Notes under the pieces: model-generated | Seen by the model: only the letters and a program-made list of their open reading frames with translations | What the model was told of the DNA's origin: nothing | Database searches by the model: none | Program-made: the position numbers and the translations under genes | Assembly: GCF_003992595.1 (NCBI RefSeq) | Contig: NZ_RZNA01000003.1 | Span: 288,001-352,000, forward strand | From: Flagellimonas oceanensis | GTDB lineage: Bacteria; Bacteroidota; Bacteroidia; Flavobacteriales; Flavobacteriaceae | DNA length: 64,000 nucleotides | Direction: 5' to 3' | In this document: one piece after another, positions 43,102 to 52,179 of the stretch | Numbering within the stretch: position 1 is the stretch's first letter | Layout: each line of letters begins with the position of its first letter

Positions 43102-44160
43102 TTATTCTAAGGGTATTCCAATGCACATTAGGGTTTCTCCTTGGTTTACGGGCGGGGTACCGATTTTATATAAAATAGCACCTGTTTCAGGGGTTCGGAT
43201 TTTTTTAAGCACTTCACCGTATTCGTTGGTTATATGCCCAATAACTTGTCCTTTGTAAACCGTATCTCCTGCTCTCAATTCACTATAAAGTATCCCGGTC
43301 ACAGGGACCTTTATGTAAGCCTGATTGTTGTATTTCACTAGCTTTTTGGGTAGGTCAATTTCGCTAGGGTACATCTCCAATTGCTTAAGAACCTGATAAA
43401 TGCCATTTTTGTTCAGTCTAACAGCCTCTTCTTGTACATTTCCCAATGCACCTGCTTCAAAACTAATACCAATTTTACCATCTTGCACCGCTTGTTTGAA
43501 GGCATATTTGGCTGGTTCGTTATCTTTTATGTTGTACGGATAGGAAACAATATTAGGGAACCCACTTGACTCAGATAAAAGTTTTGCATTTGCAGTAGCT
43601 TTTGATTTGGCCTCGTTATTATAATAGCAAACAAAGGGAATCAAATCCTCACTGGCATCCCCTCCATGGATGTCCAAGAAAACATCGGAAATTGGAATAA
43701 TGTTCTGCGTAATGTAATGTGCAATCCGTTCGGTAACAGTGCCGTCCAATTTGCCAGGGAACGCATTATTGAGATTGACCTCATCCTGTGGGTTTTTAAA
43801 AGGAGACCTACCATAAAAAGAAGCTTTGTTGGCAATAGGGATCACAATCAAATTGCCCTTTAGTTTTTCAGGTTCTATTTCTTTGAGGAATTCCTGAACG
43901 GCTATAATGGGAGGATATTCATAACCGTGCACACCGGCCAATATGGTTAAGGTATTCCCTACTTCTTTTCCCTTTATGACGACAATGGGCAGGTTTGTGG
44001 AATTGTCTAAGCTATCTTTGAATTCAACATTGTTCTTTGAAATTGTTGCCGCTGGTAACTGTGATATTTCATAAGAAATAGTGTTCTGGGCATTCATGCT
44101 AAAGACAAGACAAAAAGTCATCCAACTGAGGTAATGGTGTAAATATTCCTTCTTTCTCAT
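43102..44160 (-). CDS. Succinylglutamate desuccinylase/aspartoacylase-family (M14-like) zinc hydrolase
   Basis: The 352-residue protein has a signal sequence (FCLVFSMNAQ) and the zinc-binding carboxypeptidase fold of the AstE/AspA branch: AGVHGYEYPP (HxxE zinc site), SFYGRSPFKNPQD, NNAFPGKLDG and DVFLDIHGGDASED with the third ligand. A C-terminal lipoyl-like barrel (VTGILYSELRAGDTVYKGQV) is typical of this branch. Unlike most members it appears exported. It would remove an acyl or amide group from a small molecule; the substrate is unknown. Confidence 0.83.
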   Translation of the reverse strand: MRKKEYLHHYLSWMTFCLVFSMNAQNTISYEISQLPAATISKNNVEFKDSLDNSTNLPIVVIKGKEVGNTLTILAGVHGYEYPPIIAVQEFLKEIEPEKLKGNLIVIPIANKASFYGRSPFKNPQDEVNLNNAFPGKLDGTVTERIAHYITQNIIPISDVFLDIHGGDASEDLIPFVCYYNNEAKSKATANAKLLSESSGFPNIVSYPYNIKDNEPAKYAFKQAVQDGKIGISFEAGALGNVQEEAVRLNKNGIYQVLKQLEMYPSEIDLPKKLVKYNNQAYIKVPVTGILYSELRAGDTVYKGQVIGHITNEYGEVLKKIRTPETGAILYKIGTPPVNQGETLMCIGIPLE

Positions 44161-44332
44161 TTATTGACAATTATATTATGAAACCTTACTTATTACGGAA
44201 CTTTAGGCAAATGAAAGGGTTGGTAGGCCAATGAGTTTTTCAAAAGAAAGGGAACAGAACGTATCCTGCCCCCAATCTACAATGAAACTCTGTAAATATT
44301 TTTGGGATGATTCTCAATCCCGTGAAAAAATG

Positions 44333-44809
44333 CTATTGTATTTTGATATCCACTGAGGTTCTGCTTTGCCATCCGGTCTCATCCGTTACCGAAAAGGAAC
44401 AATGGTAGTCCCCAGGGTCAACATCATCTGGGATGTTTATCGAAAGATTGATCTCATATGTTGTGGAACCATCTGGGATGTCAAAATTTTCTATATAAAT
44501 CATCGGATTTACAGCTTCCTTGGTCGCTTCCAATTCACATTCTGCACCTTGATCATCATGGGTGTGATGGTCAAAATTGTGATGAATGTTCACGCTATAT
44601 GCCGCCAGCTCCAAATTATCGGTAACCTGTGCCCTAAACGTATAGCTCTCGCCTCTTTCCAAGATTTCGCAAGCCTGTGGAAAGCCACCGGAATAATTAA
44701 TGTTGATCGTAGGCCGTTCTTCATCAACACTTGGGTCGTCGCTACTGGAGCAACTTGTCAATAATAGTAAGGAGAAGGCAATAAAAATATACTCAAATTT
44801 TTGTTTCAT
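44333..44809 (-). CDS. DUF4625-like lipoprotein with a His-rich loop
   Basis: The 158-residue lipoprotein (LLLTSCSSSDD) has one immunoglobulin-like DUF4625-type domain. A His/Asp cluster, VNIHHNFDHHTHDDQGAEC, sits where the paralogue at 44861 has its conserved HGHDLE block. Such a loop would bind a transition metal, most likely zinc or copper. It is the last gene of the receptor-lipoprotein operon on the minus strand. Function in metal capture at the cell surface is inferred from composition and context. Confidence 0.7.
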   Translation of the reverse strand: MKQKFEYIFIAFSLLLLTSCSSSDDPSVDEERPTININYSGGFPQACEILERGESYTFRAQVTDNLELAAYSVNIHHNFDHHTHDDQGAECELEATKEAVNPMIYIENFDIPDGSTTYEINLSINIPDDVDPGDYHCSFSVTDETGWQSRTSVDIKIQ

Positions 44810-44860
44810 TGTGTTTTTTTTAAAACCATGGAGCCCTTACGAGCCCCACGGTAGTTAATT

Positions 44861-45646
44861 TTAAATTGTAGGTACGGTAACATCAATATGATCTTCGAAC
44901 TCATAGATGTTTCCATCTTCATCTTCGATGGTAAAGGTAATATGGTACTCACCTGCCGGTGCTGTGGCCGGAACATCGATATGCTCGTGAAATTCTGCTT
45001 CGGTCAACTCGTGGAAATCTTCGGAAAAGTCACCTTCAAAGTCCCATTCTACTTCCCCTTCACCTATCTCAAGATCGTGAGCGTGTACATCCACTAATAC
45101 TTCATGGATACTATTTACTGCTCCAATCATAAATTCAATATGGAAATCGCTTCCTCTCTCAACGGTTTCATCCATTTCAAAACCACTGACGGTAATTGGG
45201 TCAAGAATTTCTACGTGACCTTCCACTTCGGTGCTATTGCCAAGTTCGTCGGTTACCGTTAATGTTACATGATACTCCCCTGATGGAATATTGGAAGGGA
45301 TATCAACGTGCTCATGGAATGTGGGATTGATCACCAAATAACTTGCATCGGAGTATGTTTGTTCAAAATCCCATTCCACTTCACCTTCTCCCACTTCAAG
45401 GTCGTGTCCATGTATGCTCAGTTCAATAGTGCTTACCGTTCCTTCGGCAGTGATTTCCGCCTCTAGATGGATATCTGAACCTTTATAAGCTACTTGTTCA
45501 GTGGAATGTGAGCTTCCTTCCCCATATTCAAAGTTTGTAATTACTGGTGCTTCTACAGCAGAACCACCATCGTCATCACTACTACATGAATGCAATACAA
45601 GTGCTCCCATGGTAATGATTGCTAAAGATTTAAACTTGGTTTTCAT
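44861..45646 (-). CDS. Tandem DUF4625-like metal-binding lipoprotein
   Basis: The 261-residue lipoprotein (GALVLHSCSSDDDGG) holds two copies of a DUF4625-like domain. Copy 1 has ELSIHGHDLEVGEGEVEWDF and FHEHVDIP; copy 2 has LVDVHAHDLEIGEGEVEWDF and FHEHIDVP. The duplicated (H-x-H-D-L-E, H-E-H) pattern suggests one metal site per domain. The ATG at 45646 gives a standard lipoprotein signal. It follows the ZnuD-like receptor gene by about 40 bp and probably delivers metal to it. Confidence 0.75.
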   Translation of the reverse strand: MKTKFKSLAIITMGALVLHSCSSDDDGGSAVEAPVITNFEYGEGSSHSTEQVAYKGSDIHLEAEITAEGTVSTIELSIHGHDLEVGEGEVEWDFEQTYSDASYLVINPTFHEHVDIPSNIPSGEYHVTLTVTDELGNSTEVEGHVEILDPITVSGFEMDETVERGSDFHIEFMIGAVNSIHEVLVDVHAHDLEIGEGEVEWDFEGDFSEDFHELTEAEFHEHIDVPATAPAGEYHITFTIEDEDGNIYEFEDHIDVTVPTI

Positions 45647-45685
45647 TTTGTTTCTGTTTTTTGTGTTAAACTTCATTTGGATTAA

Positions 45686-48058
45686 TTAAAATGGTACGGT
45701 CATCGAAATGGATAGGTTCCTGCCAGGTTCCGGAACATCGATGAGCCTATAAAAACTGGTATGATCGTAGTATTCGGTATTGAATACGTTGTTTATTTTG
45801 ATGCGTAATTGTGTTGGTTTCCCTTTGCCAAAGAGTTGAACTGTTGTATTGGCCGATAGGTTAAGTGATTGGTAACCTTCGGTTACCTCCTCGGGAGGTA
45901 CAATGTCGTTTTGAGCAGCCGTAATCCTAAAATCAGCGGTTAGCTGAGGTAATTGTAAAAAGGCTATGTTCTTGAACTGATAACTTGCTGAGAGCAAACC
46001 TGAAAGAGGAGGAGAGAACGGAATGGTGAAATCTTTCTTGGGTCCGCTCGTTTGACGTGAATACACATATTCCGCAGCTGCGTCCAATCGTAGTTCTGGG
46101 GTTAGGTTTATTCCAGCACGGGCTTCTCCTCCAAAGCGGAATACCTTACTTTGGGTGTATTCATAGATTTGAAGCGTTTCGTAATAGTTGGATGTGGGAT
46201 TTAAATAGATGAAGTTCTCGAAGAAGTTCACGAAAGGACTTATCCCTATATTGAATTTTGTTGTAGTATGATCGATATCTACATCCAATTGATAGGATTG
46301 TTCTGGGTTCAGGTCAATATTTCCCCTTTCATATCGGTACATGTGATAGTTCACACCATCTGAAGCCAGTTCGTTCGCAAGGGGCATTCTAAAACTTTTA
46401 CCTAAATTGATTTTATAGGTTGTGTTTTGTTGGATGTAGCTTAATCCAATAGAGCCACTGAAATTGCTAAATTCCAAGCTTTCGTTTCGCGCACGTTGCA
46501 AATAAACTCGAGAAGTAGAACCGTCCGGATTGTTCACTGGGGTTTGGAACCAGTCAAAATGGGATTTGGTTTCCAAAAGTCCTACATCATAGCGTAGTCC
46601 TCCTTGTAGATGAAAATTTCCATTGATCTTATAATGGTCGTAGACAAAAATTCCGGCGGAATACCTATCATATGCAGGAATCAGAAATCCCCATCCGCCA
46701 ATATTGTTATTCTGTAATTCGGTATTGATTCCAAAGACCAAATCATGTTTTTCATTTGGATTAAAACTGTCCTTTAGGTTGAGGGAATAGGTGTTTTTAG
46801 TAAAAATCCTTTCCCTACTATTTGGAGGTGTCGGCATGTATCCATGCGGAACAGGTTCGGAATTCTCATCACGCTGATTGTTTTGATAACCCAAATCCAA
46901 CTCCAAAGTGTGTTGATTTAAGTAGTAGGAAGTATTATTGGTGATTTTAAAGTGGTTTACACCATGATAAGGGAGGTCCACGTCTCTACTTGAACTGTCG
47001 TAGTCAATATTCGATGAGCGAACCTCTAGTCCATGGGCGTTGGCAAAAAATCCATTTTTGGCATTTACGTTACTGAAAAAGGTTTCGGACTTAATATTAT
47101 CCGATACAAAACCTAAACTGAAACTGGCATTGATTTCTTCCCCAGCCGTATTTCTAAGATTGTTCTCATGGAGCTCAAAAATGTAGTTCTCATAATTTAT
47201 CCGGTCAGTTGGGACTTTATAATCGGCGTAGTCCCTATACGTTACACGACCTCTATAAAACCAATGCTGTTTTCTACCCTGTACTCCGGTTGATATTCCT
47301 ATGAGGTCATTGTTGGTCTCACCAAGTAGGTTCACTTCCCCACTGAATGAATTTGGCAAAGGAATTTTTGAGGGTTGAATATCCACGACCCCGGCAATGG
47401 CATCCGATCCATAAACGAGAGAAGCAGGCCCCTTAATTATTTGGATACTTTCTATTCCATACTGATCAATTTCAAGACCGTGATCGTTGCCCCATTGCTG
47501 TGCTTCGTGCTTAATGCCATTTTGAACCACACTCACCCTATTGAATCCAAGACCGCGAATAACGGGTTTGGATTGACCCGAACCAATAGTAATGGTACTT
47601 ACGCCTGGAATTTTTTTCAGGGTCTGCATTAAACTGTTTTCACGGTTCTTGTTCAGGAAATCTTCGTCCACCCCTACGGAAATGGTGGAGAGTTCTTGGG
47701 TCTTTCTTTTTTCTGTTTTTCCAAGCAACTCCACCCCGTCCAAACTGGTTATGGATTCTGTAAGTTTTATAATTAGACCTTCAATGTCACGATCAACAAC
47801 CTCAATCGTGAAATGTTCATGGGCATACCCTATATGGGTTATTTCAAAACGGTATTTTCCAGCAGGAACATTTTTAATCTGGAACTCGCCATTCTCCGTA
47901 GAAATAGCATACAGATCTTTTCCAATTATGTTTACTCCAGCGACAGGTGCCGACGTATTGGCATCCACTACGAAACCTGATATAGTATGGTTTTGTTGTG
48001 CGCCTGCCGAAGCGCATAGACTGATGAACAGCCATGCGGATAGCATATATTTAATCAT
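45686..48058 (-). CDS. TonB-dependent receptor, ZnuD-like
   Basis: The 790-residue protein has a signal peptide (to GAQQ), a carboxypeptidase-regulatory-like domain (about 25-110), a plug (LMQTLKKIPGVSTITIGSGQ, KPVIRGLGFNRVSVVQNGI) and a beta-barrel ending SMTVPF. The plug block KHEAQQWGNDHGLEID is what I associate with ZnuD-type zinc receptors and places a His/Asp pair beside the pore. The downstream His-rich lipoproteins support transport of a transition metal. Iron-siderophore or organic ligands are less likely. It is the second gene after a small His/Cys protein. Confidence 0.85.
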   Translation of the reverse strand: MIKYMLSAWLFISLCASAGAQQNHTISGFVVDANTSAPVAGVNIIGKDLYAISTENGEFQIKNVPAGKYRFEITHIGYAHEHFTIEVVDRDIEGLIIKLTESITSLDGVELLGKTEKRKTQELSTISVGVDEDFLNKNRENSLMQTLKKIPGVSTITIGSGQSKPVIRGLGFNRVSVVQNGIKHEAQQWGNDHGLEIDQYGIESIQIIKGPASLVYGSDAIAGVVDIQPSKIPLPNSFSGEVNLLGETNNDLIGISTGVQGRKQHWFYRGRVTYRDYADYKVPTDRINYENYIFELHENNLRNTAGEEINASFSLGFVSDNIKSETFFSNVNAKNGFFANAHGLEVRSSNIDYDSSSRDVDLPYHGVNHFKITNNTSYYLNQHTLELDLGYQNNQRDENSEPVPHGYMPTPPNSRERIFTKNTYSLNLKDSFNPNEKHDLVFGINTELQNNNIGGWGFLIPAYDRYSAGIFVYDHYKINGNFHLQGGLRYDVGLLETKSHFDWFQTPVNNPDGSTSRVYLQRARNESLEFSNFSGSIGLSYIQQNTTYKINLGKSFRMPLANELASDGVNYHMYRYERGNIDLNPEQSYQLDVDIDHTTTKFNIGISPFVNFFENFIYLNPTSNYYETLQIYEYTQSKVFRFGGEARAGINLTPELRLDAAAEYVYSRQTSGPKKDFTIPFSPPLSGLLSASYQFKNIAFLQLPQLTADFRITAAQNDIVPPEEVTEGYQSLNLSANTTVQLFGKGKPTQLRIKINNVFNTEYYDHTSFYRLIDVPEPGRNLSISMTVPF

Positions 48059-48273
48059 TTTAGGGAATACTTTGCGATTCTCAAATCACTTCCAAGGAGG
48101 AAGCTGCGAAACCGTGTCCCGTAACAATGATTTCAAAAAGTATGATTTGAACTACAATAAATTTTGAAAAGTGCTTTACGGTCCACGTAAGTACTTTGAT
48201 GAATTGCAGATACAAATTGTTTTACCCCCAATATTGGAGATAAGCTACTTCTTAGAAAAAATTGAATGGGTTT

Positions 48274-48582
48274 TTAGATAGCGGGTGGTGGCCGCGAGAA
48301 GAGCTGGCTTGTTGCCAAGGTGCCAGAAACCTGAAAAAAGTAATCGGATTCAATTTCCTTTTGAAATGCGATTTCAATCGGCTCGGAAACAGATTCGTTG
48401 GTGTCGGATAAAATACCGGGAGCATGACTGTCAGAGGCAATATTGTGGCAAATGGCACAATGGTCTATATATCCTTCAGAATCGTCGTGATGAGAAATCA
48501 CATGTAGGCCAACAAGCTTTGTTGCCAAAAATAGGGCAAGTAAAGCGTAGGTAAGGCTATTAAACAGACGACTTTGTTTCAT
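48274..48582 (-). CDS. Small membrane protein with HH-DD and HCxxCH motif
   Basis: The 102-residue protein has an N-terminal membrane helix or signal (SLTYALLALFLATKLVGLHV) followed by ISHHDDSEGYIDHCAICHNI. The two His-rich elements and the HCAICH motif would suit zinc or copper binding. CAICH is formally CxxCH, but it is probably not a heme c site because the flanking pattern is metal-like. It precedes the ZnuD-like gene on the same strand by 215 bp. Family not recognised with confidence; possibly DUF2946-like. Confidence 0.6.
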   Translation of the reverse strand: MKQSRLFNSLTYALLALFLATKLVGLHVISHHDDSEGYIDHCAICHNIASDSHAPGILSDTNESVSEPIEIAFQKEIESDYFFQVSGTLATSQLFSRPPPAI

Positions 48583-49014
48583 GCTTTTACAAAGCTATTA
48601 AAAAAACAGTATTAACTGGGAACAATATTTTTAAAACTTGGAATATTACATATCCAAAAAAAATAAACCGTCGAAATTCCCAAAAGGGAATTTAAAAGGT
48701 GATTTGCTGTTAATCTAAAATCGATGGTTTTTCGACTGTTTGTTTATCTTTGAAATGACGAAAGTCAAATAATTTTTGATTCCAATTGAATTCCTTTGAT
48801 TTGGGCTTTAGGAGTTCGCAATGAAAATGCTGTAAGATTTCAATTGATCATCGGTTGGGCACATAAAATTTGTGTTCAAAGGCTTTCTTTGATTTTCCGT
48901 GTTCTTCATGGGAATACCATCAAGGTCCCAAGTTTGAGATATTGATATTTGACATATGGGGTTTTATCGATGGTCCAGTTGCCATTGCCCCTAAAGAGGT
49001 TAGAGGGGAATCGG
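48583..49014. other. Gene-poor intergenic stretch with a hairpin and a promoter-like motif
   Basis: No coding frame is convincing here. A perfect hairpin (AAATTCCC, AAAA loop, GGGAATTT) lies at 48674-48693. A perfect -7 box TATCTTTG at 48745-48752 is followed by AAATGACGAAAGTCAAAT, the second copy of the motif at 42892. The rest shows no clear signal. Confidence 0.4.
48745..48770 (+). promoter_or_regulatory. Promoter-like box with an extended motif (copy 2)
   Basis: TATCTTTG plus AAATGACGAAAGTCAAAT repeats the motif at 42892-42917. In this copy TGAC-GAAA-GTCA can form a small GNRA-capped stem and TTTGA/TCAAA an outer dyad. No gene follows within 250 bp on this strand. Confidence 0.3.
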
Positions 49015-50094
49015 TCATCGATCGCCGAGACAGGTAACAAGATCCTCATTGAAATATGGAGCTTGGTGGCCCCAGAATATATAACTTACCCTGAGAAATT
49101 CCTTTGCGAAGGCATGGAGTTGGGGAACCAGGTTGTCCCTTCCAGGCCGTCCATGGTCCTCCTCCTCATGGTAATCCCTGTCCGCTCCCGTTTTTCCGAT
49201 GTAGTTGCCATCCTGTACAGCAATGCTCAACGGGACGGTAAAATCGCCATCGTGCATAGGACCAAGGGCATGGTTCAACTGTGCCTGTCTTTCGAACATG
49301 AGATCGGGAGCTCCGAGCCCTACGCCAATTTGTTCCCCGTATCCATAAATGGACCTTAAATAATCCCTGTCCTCCCATGGTAGCCATTCCCCGGGCATAA
49401 AATTGGCGTATTGAAGGGTTGTTGATTGGGGGAATCCCATTTTGAGGGCCAACATATTTGCTTTGATACCCCTAACATACGCCTCAGGAGTAAAGGAAGG
49501 ATCAATTGTTTGGTCAATGGCCAAGGCGGTTTCCTGAAGGTTTATTCCCTCCACTTTTCCGTCGAAGGCCTTCCCAAGTTCCATGATTAACAGGGCAAAG
49601 CGTTCCTGGACCTTTGGGTTCCATCGCTTGGCGGCCCAACCATCCGGTTTTCCCGAATCAGTGGTCTGTACTATCGCCCCGCCGTCATACACATCGGTTG
49701 CCAAATACTCTGGGATACCCTTGAAACCGTGGTCAAAGGTAATATCCTGTAATTGTATGAACAACATTTTCCCGTGGCTTTTGAGGTAGTTGTAATCCTC
49801 TGCAATGGCCGAGAAATCATAGGACTCCTTTTCAGGTTCCAGTATGGACCAAGGGTACATGATCTGTGCTCCACTGAACCGTTCCTGTTCTATGAAAAGG
49901 GGGTCTTTGATTCCCTCACGATCCCTGGCGAAATAGACGAAATGTTTGATGCTGTCATCCGCTACCGGACAGTCCGCATCGAGATATTCTTTGTGGACCC
50001 CGAGGTATTTGTTCGCTTTGTTGTCGACCTGGCCAGAGAGTGTGAATGACAGTGAGCAATAAAAAAACAAGGCCAGTTGGTTTTGGAATGACAT
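49015..50094 (-). CDS. Secreted TIM-barrel-like protein, possible glycoside hydrolase
   Basis: The 359-residue protein has a signal peptide (LALFFYCSLSFTLSGQ). Patterns such as SGAQIMYPWSILEPEKESYD, HGKMLFIQLQDITF and KVEGINLQETALAID resemble strands and acid positions of (beta/alpha)8 glycoside hydrolases, with candidate Glu residues in EPEKE and NLQET. I cannot assign a family. ATG 50094 begins the signal peptide directly. It lies downstream of the LytTR regulator on the same strand, separated by 50 bp, so it may belong to that unit. Confidence 0.55.
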   Translation of the reverse strand: MSFQNQLALFFYCSLSFTLSGQVDNKANKYLGVHKEYLDADCPVADDSIKHFVYFARDREGIKDPLFIEQERFSGAQIMYPWSILEPEKESYDFSAIAEDYNYLKSHGKMLFIQLQDITFDHGFKGIPEYLATDVYDGGAIVQTTDSGKPDGWAAKRWNPKVQERFALLIMELGKAFDGKVEGINLQETALAIDQTIDPSFTPEAYVRGIKANMLALKMGFPQSTTLQYANFMPGEWLPWEDRDYLRSIYGYGEQIGVGLGAPDLMFERQAQLNHALGPMHDGDFTVPLSIAVQDGNYIGKTGADRDYHEEEDHGRPGRDNLVPQLHAFAKEFLRVSYIFWGHQAPYFNEDLVTCLGDR

Positions 50095-50144
50095 GTTTCT
50101 TCTGTGCATGGGATAATTGTTTTTATAGTCGGAACCAAATCATG

Positions 50145-50888
50145 TTATTGGGTTCCCCTTTTGATCACCCTGTCCTTAAGGACCATTTCATGGACAAGTT
50201 TCCTATAATTTCTGCTTATGGGTATTTTCTCTCCGTTGACCAATATGAGTTCATGGTTTTCCAAGGTCTGGATCTTTGATAAGGGAACGATATAGGACTT
50301 ATGGGTGCGCATGAATTCAGTGGGATCCAAGTTCTCCTCAATGGCCCTTAAGGGCATCAAGGACATGTGTTTATGGGTCGGGGTCTTGATCTGCACATAG
50401 TTTTCCATGGCCTTTACAAATAGGATATCGGAAGTGACTATCCTCTGGTATCTTCCCTCACACTTAACAAAGAAATAGGGCTCCTCCTTTGGATGGTCTG
50501 ATGTGGCTACGTGACCTTTTTTCAATTTATGGTAATCGGTGGCCTTACTAATCGCTTTAAAAAATCGATTGAACGTAATGGGCTTGAGCAGGTAGTCCAT
50601 TACATCAAAATTAAAGCCTTCCAGGGCGTAGTTGGGGTAGGCCGTGGTAATGATGACCATGGGAAGGTCCGACCGGAGCTTCAAGAAATCCAATCCTGTC
50701 AAAAAGGGCATTTGAATATCAAGGAAGATCAAATCCACCGAATGCTCGCTCAACCGTTGATTCAATTCCAGTGCACTTTCCGCTGTACAAAGCAACTCCA
50801 GATGGTCCAATACTTGGACGTACTCTTGCAGCACTTCCCTTGCAAGCGGCTCATCGTCAACGATTATGCATCTTATTTTTTCTACCAT
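50145..50888 (-). CDS. LytTR-family response regulator
   Basis: The 247-residue protein has a receiver domain (RCIIVDDEPLAREVLQEYV, DLIFLDIQMPFLTGLDFL with the phospho-acceptor Asp, YLLKPITFNRF) and a C-terminal LytTR DNA-binding domain (about 140-240; MRTHKSYIVPLSKIQ, GEKIPISRNYRKLV). It overlaps the kinase gene by 7 bp, so the two are translated together. Bacteroidota LytTR regulators often control nearby outer-membrane or export genes. Confidence 0.93.
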   Translation of the reverse strand: MVEKIRCIIVDDEPLAREVLQEYVQVLDHLELLCTAESALELNQRLSEHSVDLIFLDIQMPFLTGLDFLKLRSDLPMVIITTAYPNYALEGFNFDVMDYLLKPITFNRFFKAISKATDYHKLKKGHVATSDHPKEEPYFFVKCEGRYQRIVTSDILFVKAMENYVQIKTPTHKHMSLMPLRAIEENLDPTEFMRTHKSYIVPLSKIQTLENHELILVNGEKIPISRNYRKLVHEMVLKDRVIKRGTQ

Positions 50889-51970
50889 TCCAATTTCAAT
50901 ATTACGGAAAACCTATCGCTTTCATCCATGATCCGTAAGGAATGCGATCCCGGATAGAGCAAGTTGAGCCTGCGCCCGACGTTTTTTAGCCCAAGACCAC
51001 TGGATTTAGGTTGCTCTTTTGAGGCTTGATCGTCCCAACTCTTACTGTTTTCAATATGCAGTTGTAGGGATCTGTTGGTCGTCTCCAAGGTCATACGGAT
51101 AAAGTTGTGCCGCTCCTTTCCCTTGGAAACATGTTTGAACGCATTTTCTATAAAGGGGATAAGGATAAAAGGGGCAATGGATTGTTTGCAGGTGGTATGG
51201 TCCTGAATGTCAAACTGCATTTCGGTGTGCCCCTGATCCAAACGCAATTTTTCCAAATCGATGAAATTTTCAATGAAATCCAGCTCCTTGTCCAATGCTG
51301 TTTTCTCATCATTGCATTCGTAGATCTGATAGCGGAGCAAATCTGAAAAGTTGACCAGCGATTCCGAAGCCAGATCCGGGTTTTTATGGATCAGTGCAAA
51401 AATGGAGTTGATGGTGTTGAACAAAAAATGTGGATTGATCTGTGATTTGAGGTATTTGAGTTCGGTCTCCAGGTTTTCTTTTTCCAAACGGAGTCTTCGT
51501 TTCTCGGTCTGTAACCAGTTTTTCCCCAATTTGATGCTCATGGCCAAGGTCATACTGGCCACCGTGGAGGGAAGGGCCCAAACAAAATAGATTTGGGAGA
51601 CCTGATGGGGGTATACCCCAAATAGTTCGAACAATGTCCTCCCCGAAGTCAAGGTGGCAAAGAAATAACCGCTGGTAATAAAAGCGTTGCAAATCAAAAT
51701 GGTGCCAAGGACGGCCAATATATAAACGAAATAACGCCCAACATGGAGCAGCTTCGGAATAAGGTAATACAGATTGAAATAGACCGCGATAAGCTGAAAG
51801 ACCACATAAAAATAGAATTTGGGAGAGGTATCGCTGAAACGCAAATAGTCATATACCTCGGAAAGACCGCCAATGTTGATGGTAAGCCAAACCAGGTGGT
51901 AGCACAACCAAAAAGGGATATGGTAGAGCTTATATTTCAGTATGAAATCCTTGAAACGGGCGTAATCCAT
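50882..51970 (-). CDS. LytS-type sensor histidine kinase (His_kinase family)
   Basis: The 362-residue protein has four membrane spans in its first 160 residues, then a coiled coil and the His_kinase core with the phospho-acceptor in LKYLKSQINPHFLFNTINSI. The ATP-binding region has FILIPFIENAFKHV and SGLGLKNVGRRL. ATG 51970 is preferred, because it starts directly before the first helix; an in-frame extension to 52147 adds 59 non-typical residues. It is divergent from the outer-membrane protein gene at 52180. Confidence 0.92.
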   Translation of the reverse strand: MDYARFKDFILKYKLYHIPFWLCYHLVWLTINIGGLSEVYDYLRFSDTSPKFYFYVVFQLIAVYFNLYYLIPKLLHVGRYFVYILAVLGTILICNAFITSGYFFATLTSGRTLFELFGVYPHQVSQIYFVWALPSTVASMTLAMSIKLGKNWLQTEKRRLRLEKENLETELKYLKSQINPHFLFNTINSIFALIHKNPDLASESLVNFSDLLRYQIYECNDEKTALDKELDFIENFIDLEKLRLDQGHTEMQFDIQDHTTCKQSIAPFILIPFIENAFKHVSKGKERHNFIRMTLETTNRSLQLHIENSKSWDDQASKEQPKSSGLGLKNVGRRLNLLYPGSHSLRIMDESDRFSVILKLEW

Positions 51971-52179
51971 TGAAAAATATTCAATAACAACACAAGTTAT
52001 TGTTTTTATGGATTCCCCTGGATCAAATTGACGATCGGCCGTAACCAATTGATAAGGTGTGTCCTTTGCTACGGGAAAGGATTTTTTGTCCCTGGTCAAT
52101 CTTTTGGGCCCCGATGTCAATATCTTTTTGATCAACTGGAAAAACAAGGTTCATTTGGTCCAAAAGAAACAATCTCCAA

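Noticed and set aside
48274..48582. CAICH in the small protein as a heme c site
   Set aside because: The surrounding HHDD and HC-CH pattern suits metal binding better, and there is no cytochrome fold in 102 residues.
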